This document shows positions 7,261-9,472 of a stretch of DNA of 9,472 nucleotides, piece after piece (the stretch's first letter is position 1; each line of letters starts with the position of its first letter). The stretch comes from Desulfobacterales bacterium (GTDB taxonomy: Bacteria > Desulfobacterota > Desulfobacteria > Desulfobacterales > JAFDCJ01), in assembly GCA_029932495.1 (NCBI GenBank), contig JAOZPY010000081.1, forward strand, positions 1 to 9,472. Reading direction: 5' to 3'. A program made the translations under genes and the position numbers. The notes under the pieces were generated by a model, which had not been told where the DNA came from, searched no databases, and saw nothing but the letters and a program-made list of their open reading frames with translations.

Positions 7261-8580
7261 TCAAAAAAAATCTTCTACGACTTTCCGCAAAGTGTGAACC
7301 ATTAATGACAGTTCATCTTCCGTAATGATAAACGGTGGACCTAGCATAATCGCGTCACCCTCATTACCGGCAACCCCGGCGCACTTATAAACCAGAATGC
7401 CAGCTTTCATCAGGGCATCAAATAGCCGTTCGGTCACCTTTTCACTGCGGCTGAACGATGTACAAGTTTTCTGATCAGCAACAAATTCAATCCCCCACAT
7501 CAAGCCAATACCACGCACATCGGCAACATGGGGATGATCGGTCAAGGGGACAAGTAATTCACCAAGCAACCGCCCCATCCTCTGAACCTGCGGCAGTAAC
7601 TGTTCCCGCTCAATAATATCCATAACCGCAAGACCGGCGGCGGCTGTCACTGGATGGTGTGAAAAGGTATGCCCGTGGATAAAACCACCGAATGTATCTA
7701 CCACAGAGCTCACCTGTTCCTCCCGGCAACCGATTGCCGACAGCGGCAGATAACCACCGCCAAGCCCTTTTCCGAGAACAATAATATCAGGCTGCAAACC
7801 AAAATGCTCCGCGGCAAACCAGGTTCCGGTGCGCCCCATACCAGTCATTACCTCGTCTAGAATAAACAGGACACCATGGCGGCGGCATATATCAGCCACC
7901 ACTTGGTTATACTCTTTTGGCGGGACAACAGCAGCTAGCGTTGCACCACACACCGGCTCCGCTATAAAAGCGGCAATGGTTTCCGAACCCTCAAGATTAA
8001 TGGCATCCTCTAAGGCATAGGCACAGCGCAGGTTACAGGCTGGAAAGGTAAGCTTGTAATGGCAGCGCAAACAATAAGGCGGTGGGATATGGATAATATG
8101 AGGTGAAAGAAGCGGGGTAAAAGGCTTGCGCATACCGGATTTGCCGGTTGCTGAAAGAGCCCCGAGTGTACAGCCATGATACGACTGCCATCGCGAAATA
8201 ACCCGATAACGCTCCTTTCGACCAGCTGCCAAATGGACCTGACGGGCAAACTTGATGGCTGCCTCCACCGCTTCTGAGCCACTTGAAAGAAAATAAAAGC
8301 GCTCTATTCCCGGTGGCGTGATCATTGCCAGCCGTTCAGCCAACTGTTCAACAACCGGCACAGCAAACATGGTTGGATGGGCATATTCCAGGCAGGCAGC
8401 TTGCAAACTTATTGCCTTGGCTATCTCCTCCCGACTATGACCAAGATTAACACATATCGGACCACCGCAAGCGTCCAGGTATCGCTTGCCATCGACATCT
8501 TCAAGCCAAATCCCGGAACCTCGGACCGCCGTGGGCAGCGTTTTGTCCCAGCGCCGCAAAAACACGTGAGATGCTGTCAC
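7261..8580 (-). CDS. Class III PLP-dependent aminotransferase
   Basis: A 439-residue fold-type I aminotransferase of class III, the group that moves omega-, beta- or other amino groups to an alpha-keto acceptor. Visible are the GSEAVEAAIKFAR phosphate-binding segment (101-113), SYHGCTLGALSATG (133-146), AEPVCG (207-212), LDEVMTGMGRTG with the pyridine-N Asp242, and the PLP lysine Lys271 in VLGKGLGGG, then HGHTFSHHP (302-310). Between residues 170 and 186 four cysteines are spaced C-x2-C-x8-C-x3-C; I recall a similar cluster in a subset of these enzymes, function unknown. The start GTG 8580-8578 overlaps the regulator's TGA (GTGA), with AAGGAG six bases upstream, so the two are translationally coupled. 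Substrate is not assignable. Its place between regulator and importer suggests it acts on the imported compound. Confidence 0.94.
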   Translation of the reverse strand: MTASHVFLRRWDKTLPTAVRGSGIWLEDVDGKRYLDACGGPICVNLGHSREEIAKAISLQAACLEYAHPTMFAVPVVEQLAERLAMITPPGIERFYFLSSGSEAVEAAIKFARQVHLAAGRKERYRVISRWQSYHGCTLGALSATGKSGMRKPFTPLLSPHIIHIPPPYCLRCHYKLTFPACNLRCAYALEDAINLEGSETIAAFIAEPVCGATLAAVVPPKEYNQVVADICRRHGVLFILDEVMTGMGRTGTWFAAEHFGLQPDIIVLGKGLGGGYLPLSAIGCREEQVSSVVDTFGGFIHGHTFSHHPVTAAAGLAVMDIIEREQLLPQVQRMGRLLGELLVPLTDHPHVADVRGIGLMWGIEFVADQKTCTSFSRSEKVTERLFDALMKAGILVYKCAGVAGNEGDAIMLGPPFIITEDELSLMVHTLRKVVEDFF

Positions 8581-9386
8581 TTTTTGCTCCTTGGTTCTTG
8601 ATATCCCAATGCCAGGGAGATAGCACCTGCGACGCCAATAACGGCCGGCACTGCTTCCCGACGCAGCCGTTCTTCATCATACTGACTAGCATTAACAGCA
8701 ATATTTACCGCTGCCGCTACTTTTCCATCGCTATTGTAAACAGGTGCCGCTACTGACCTCAGCTCGGGCGCCATTTCTCCACTGTTAATCGCATAGCCCT
8801 GACGGCGAACATCATCAATAATGCTCATCAACGATTCCAGAGAGGTAACGGTCGTCGCCGTCAGTGATTTCCGCTCAGCTTGCCGCAACCGCTCCTGGGC
8901 TTCATCTATCGGTAGAGCCGCCAACAACACCCGCCCCATGGAAGTGCAGTAAGCCGGCAGTTTGGAACCTATCTCAAGATTGATATCTAGAATCTTCTGG
9001 GTCTTAACTCGGTCGATGTACAAAATGTTGATATCATCCAACACCGCAAGATTGAAAGTTTCTCCATGCTCCCGGCAGGCCTTCAACAGGTAGGGATGAG
9101 CAGACTGCCAAAGGTTGGATGAATTAAAATAGTTATGTCCCAAAGACAAAATCTTTGGCTTCAGCTGATACGTTCTGTTATCGGAATCACGTTCAACATA
9201 ACCCAACGACTCAAGAGTATACATGAAGCGATACGCCGTCGCCATGGAGATACCCAAACTATTGGCAATAAAAGTAAGATTCACCGCTTCTCCGGCATCG
9301 GCAAGAACTCCAAGAACAGCCAAGCCTCTGGCCAGCGAATTAATAAAATAACGGGACTGGAATGGATCAGCCATTAAATATTCCAT
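8577..9386 (-). CDS. IclR-family transcriptional regulator
   Basis: A 269-residue IclR-family regulator. The N-terminal winged helix-turn-helix spans about residues 12-77: SLARGLAVLGVLAD, then NLTFIANSLGISMATAYRFMYTLESLGYV, with the recognition helix near 48-60. The C-terminal effector domain spans about 90-260, with GSKLPAYCTSMGRVLLA (140-156) and GEMAPELRSVAAPVY (203-217), the ligand-pocket landmarks of the family. The SMGRVLLA wording resembles PcaR/PobR-type members, which often activate catabolic genes in response to pathway compounds. That affinity is a recollection, not an alignment. Two starts are possible: ATG 9386 (used here, no clear ribosome site) and ATG 9374, with GGA seven bases before it. 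As first gene of the operon it probably controls the whole cluster and itself. Confidence 0.93.
   Translation of the reverse strand: MEYLMADPFQSRYFINSLARGLAVLGVLADAGEAVNLTFIANSLGISMATAYRFMYTLESLGYVERDSDNRTYQLKPKILSLGHNYFNSSNLWQSAHPYLLKACREHGETFNLAVLDDINILYIDRVKTQKILDINLEIGSKLPAYCTSMGRVLLAALPIDEAQERLRQAERKSLTATTVTSLESLMSIIDDVRRQGYAINSGEMAPELRSVAAPVYNSDGKVAAAVNIAVNASQYDEERLRREAVPAVIGVAGAISLALGYQEPRSKK
8587..8592 (-). promoter_or_regulatory. Ribosome binding site of the aminotransferase, inside the regulator gene
   Basis: AAGGAG on the minus strand, six bases before GTG 8580-8578 and within the last codons of the IclR gene. It supports the GTG start and the 4-nt overlap. Confidence 0.8.
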
Positions 9387-9416
9387 TTTGCAGAAAAATA
9401 TTTCTCTATGCGAAAA
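9386..9416. promoter_or_regulatory. Candidate operator: imperfect palindrome upstream of the regulator
   Basis: On the plus strand TTTTGCA (9386-9392) is mirrored by TGCGAAAA (9409-9416) with one extra base. Inside lies a perfect 5-bp inverted repeat, AGAAA (9392-9396) and TTTCT (9401-9405). The core resembles the GAAAT-n-ATTTC style of IclR sites with one extra base. It sits just downstream of the predicted -10, touching the start codon, where binding would block or modulate transcription. AT-richness raises the chance of a coincidental match. Confidence 0.35.
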
Positions 9417-9472
9417 CTATTTTTATATAATAAAAAAATAAAAAAATAAAATCAAGTTTTTTATTCTTGTAA
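9387..9472. other. AT-rich upstream region of the operon
   Basis: These 86 bases hold no gene. They contain A-tracts separated by single T residues on the plus strand (9431-9450), the operon promoter, the candidate operator, and a perfect TATAAT on the plus strand (9426-9431) that could serve an outward-facing gene beyond the window, although no good -35 precedes it. Confidence 0.6.
9427..9455 (-). promoter_or_regulatory. Likely promoter of the operon
   Basis: TTGATT (9455-9450), a 17-nt spacer, and TATTAT (9432-9427, 5 of 6 to consensus) about 40 nt before the regulator's ATG. The spacer is almost entirely T-tracts. Position and spacing are good, but the extreme AT content makes exact placement uncertain. 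Confidence 0.45.

Noticed and set aside
9431..9450. A-tract array as a phased-bend element or tandem repeat
   Set aside because: The tracts repeat every 8 bases, not the 10-11 needed for phased bending, and there are too few units to call a repeat locus.

Overview
The window is a single co-directional gene block, all on the minus strand, from an anaerobic Gram-negative bacterium. A Desulfobacterota-type (sulfate-reducer or syntroph-like) host is my inference. It rests on a tungsten-type aldehyde:ferredoxin oxidoreductase next to a full branched-chain-amino-acid-type ABC importer, on a periplasmic binding protein with an ordinary signal peptide and no lipobox cysteine, and on base composition near half G+C. 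No mobile element, RNA gene, CRISPR array or repeat array was found.

In transcription order (right to left) the genes are: an IclR-family regulator (8577-9386); a class III PLP aminotransferase (7261-8580) that overlaps it by 4 nt; a periplasmic binding protein (5963-7147); permeases LivH (5031-5888) and LivM (4037-4960); ATPases LivG (3279-3992) and LivF (2565-3278); a tungsten AOR-family enzyme (700-2529); and the first ~213 codons of a BKACE (DUF849, beta-keto acid cleavage) enzyme that runs off the left edge (1-641). Gaps are 0-113 nt and I see no rho-independent terminator, so this looks like one operon. A possible secondary promoter lies before the binding-protein gene, and a strong 13-bp intergenic hairpin follows it.

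The genes read as a substrate-uptake and degradation cassette. The importer brings in an amino acid or related amine-bearing compound, the aminotransferase removes the amino group, the AOR oxidises an aldehyde (or reduces an acid) with ferredoxin, and the BKACE enzyme condenses a beta-keto acid with acetyl-CoA to release acetoacetate and a new acyl-CoA. The IclR protein at the head probably senses the substrate or an intermediate. The substrate cannot be read from sequence. A beta- or omega-amino acid fits best, and this four-function combination is the main point of interest.

The 86 bases upstream of the regulator (9387-9472) are very AT-rich. They hold a plausible promoter, an imperfect palindrome that could be the operator, and a consensus -10 hexamer facing outward.
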